Positions 62,990-64,000 of a stretch of 64,000 nt of DNA are shown here, in pieces. Position 1 is the stretch's first letter; every line of letters starts with the position of its first letter. Where the stretch lies: assembly GCA_002077065.1 (NCBI GenBank), contig NAJO01000060.1, forward strand, positions 124,001 to 188,000, in the 5' to 3' direction. Both the position numbers and the translations under genes were made by a program. The stretch comes from Cryoendolithus antarcticus. Taxonomy: Eukaryota > Ascomycota > Dothideomycetes > Cladosporiales > Cladosporiaceae. The notes under the pieces were generated by a model. It was not told the origin of the DNA. It did not search any database and saw only the letters and a program-made list of their open reading frames with translations.

Positions 62990-64000
62990 TCACAGCAACC
63001 CAGCTTTCTCCAGCCTTTTGACCAGTGTGCCCTCCCAAGCAGTGATCCCCCCTTTTAGGGACTTCATCTTACCACCTTTGACCTCAAATACAACACGCCT
63101 TCGCACAGCTTCGTCAGCCGCTGACATCTCAGCCTCATCATCGCTGCTGTCGCAATCCACAGTCTCTCCCTCAATGACAGTCCTGAGCATGAACCTGTCG
63201 TGACTGACCAGCACTATGGCTCCATCATACGATGTCAATGCTCTTGCGAGAGCCAAGACAGTGGCGATGTCTAGATGCGTGCTCGGCTCGTCGAGGATCA
63301 GCAGATGCGGCGGGTCCAGGAACAAAAGCGCGAGTGCTAGACGAACGAGCTGCCCACCGGAGAGTCGTGCGATAGAGGTATCGGAGACTGTTCGACCAAA
63401 CAGTCCGACGCTAGCTAAGGACTTCCGGGTGTCTTGCTCTTCCAGACTGCTTCCATTCGTCTTTGACCGCTCGAGCATCAGTGACAAAGCCGTGATCGAA
63501 GCATCACCCTGACCCAACGCAGCGAGCTCGTCGACCGAGTTCTGGGAGTATACGCCAATCTTGAGCCGTGCGTAGCGCTCAATATTGCCCGACGCGGGCT
63601 GTACAGCACCCGTAAGCACTTTCACGAGCGTGGACTTGCCCGCGCCGTTGAGTCCCACAATGCCGATGCGGTCGCCTGGGTGAACGACCAGATTGACTTC
63701 CGCTATAGTCGGCTTCGCAACCCGGGGATACCGATACGACACATTCTCCAAACTGTTCAACGAGCTCTGGAACCTCATCTCCGGCGCCGGCGGAAACCTG
63801 AGCGTCACACCTTCCTCCTCCTTCGGCACGGTGAGTTCAGCTCTGCTTGTGAGATGATAGCCAGTGAGATCGCGGTTGAGCTTGAACCTCGTCCCTTTTG
63901 CACTAACTTCCATTCCAGTCCTGTCATCGAGCTTCTTCTGTCGGCTCTTGGCCTGTCGAAGTTTGTTGTCATCGCCAGTCTTCTTGCCTTGCGCCATGTT
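62990..64000 (-). CDS. ABC-F ATPase, C-terminal half (partial, cut by window end)
   Basis: The frame runs off the right edge of the window without a start that fits the family, so only the C-terminal half is present. It begins with the Lys/Arg-rich linker typical of ABC-F proteins (RQAKSRQKKLDDRTGMEV). The second ATP-binding domain follows: Walker A GLNGAGKST, signature SGGQLVRLALALLF, Walker B LLILDEPSTHLD and the switch His in LVSHDRF. The C-terminus is acidic, then ends in a short Lys/Gly tail. ABC-F proteins lack membrane segments and act on ribosomes in translation or its quality control. The N-terminal ATPase half should lie beyond position 64000. An internal ATG at 63997 is unlikely to be the true start because it would omit the first ATPase domain. 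Confidence 0.9.
   Translation of the reverse strand, partial: NMAQGKKTGDDNKLRQAKSRQKKLDDRTGMEVSAKGTRFKLNRDLTGYHLTSRAELTVPKEEEGVTLRFPPAPEMRFQSSLNSLENVSYRYPRVAKPTIAEVNLVVHPGDRIGIVGLNGAGKSTLVKVLTGAVQPASGNIERYARLKIGVYSQNSVDELAALGQGDASITALSLMLERSKTNGSSLEEQDTRKSLASVGLFGRTVSDTSIARLSGGQLVRLALALLFLDPPHLLILDEPSTHLDIATVLALARALTSYDGAIVLVSHDRFMLRTVIEGETVDCDSSDDEAEMSAADEAVRRRVVFEVKGGKMKSLKGGITAWEGTLVKRLEKAGLL

Noticed and set aside
1..64000. Transposons, integrases, CRISPR arrays, rRNA operons
   Set aside because: No reverse transcriptase, transposase or integrase motif, terminal repeat pair, regularly spaced repeat array or rRNA sequence was recognised.

Overview
The window is nuclear DNA of a filamentous ascomycete, most likely a Dothideomycete. 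Genes lie on both strands and many have short introns (about 45-90 nt) with GTAAGT/GTATGT-type donors, CTRAY-like branch sites and YAG acceptors. The gene content (Bud6, Pbp1/ataxin-2, a HeLo-domain protein, F-box-like '2EXR'-type proteins, a DHA2 major facilitator) is typical of Pezizomycotina. I cannot name the species. I saw no tRNA, rRNA, CRISPR array or intact transposon.

Layout. 0-5 kb: an SDR plus polysaccharide-deacetylase fusion (minus) and a secreted RlpA-like double-psi beta-barrel protein. 5-11 kb: a single-pass membrane protein whose reading frame continues past a stop codon, then a small C2H2 gene and a decayed copy of part of it. 11-21 kb: Pbp1 (ataxin-2) and Bud6 transcribed divergently, then a HeLo-domain protein. 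21-28 kb: an unknown gene, an F-box-like gene with a broken paralogue beside it, and an Afg1-like ATPase. 28-36 kb: a zinc alcohol dehydrogenase, mevalonate diphosphate decarboxylase, a cytochrome c/c1 heme lyase divergent from it, an unknown minus-strand gene containing a duplicated unit, and an SPF45-type splicing factor. 36-49 kb: unknown genes, a Cox18-like insertase divergent from the ALG11 mannosyltransferase, a DHA2 transporter, a Pcs60-like acyl-CoA/oxalyl-CoA ligase with a peroxisomal C-terminus, a YCII protein and an F-box-like gene. 49-64 kb: a RING-CHY ubiquitin ligase, a probable fungal transcription-factor fragment, a DUF1772/anthrone-oxygenase-like membrane protein, further F-box-like sequence, an aconitase, a small membrane protein and the C-terminal half of an ABC-F ATPase cut by the window edge.

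The genes are mostly unlinked housekeeping functions, with several mitochondrial ones (Afg1, heme lyase, Cox18, aconitase). I see no biosynthetic cluster. The most unusual items are the SDR-deacetylase fusion, the stop-interrupted membrane protein with a probable frame-preserving intron, the diverged local duplications (8.4/10.4 kb, 22.7/24 kb, 33.3/33.6 kb, 36.1/36.5 kb) and the HeLo-domain protein. Exon boundaries were read by eye from splice signals and frame continuity; none is confirmed by transcripts.
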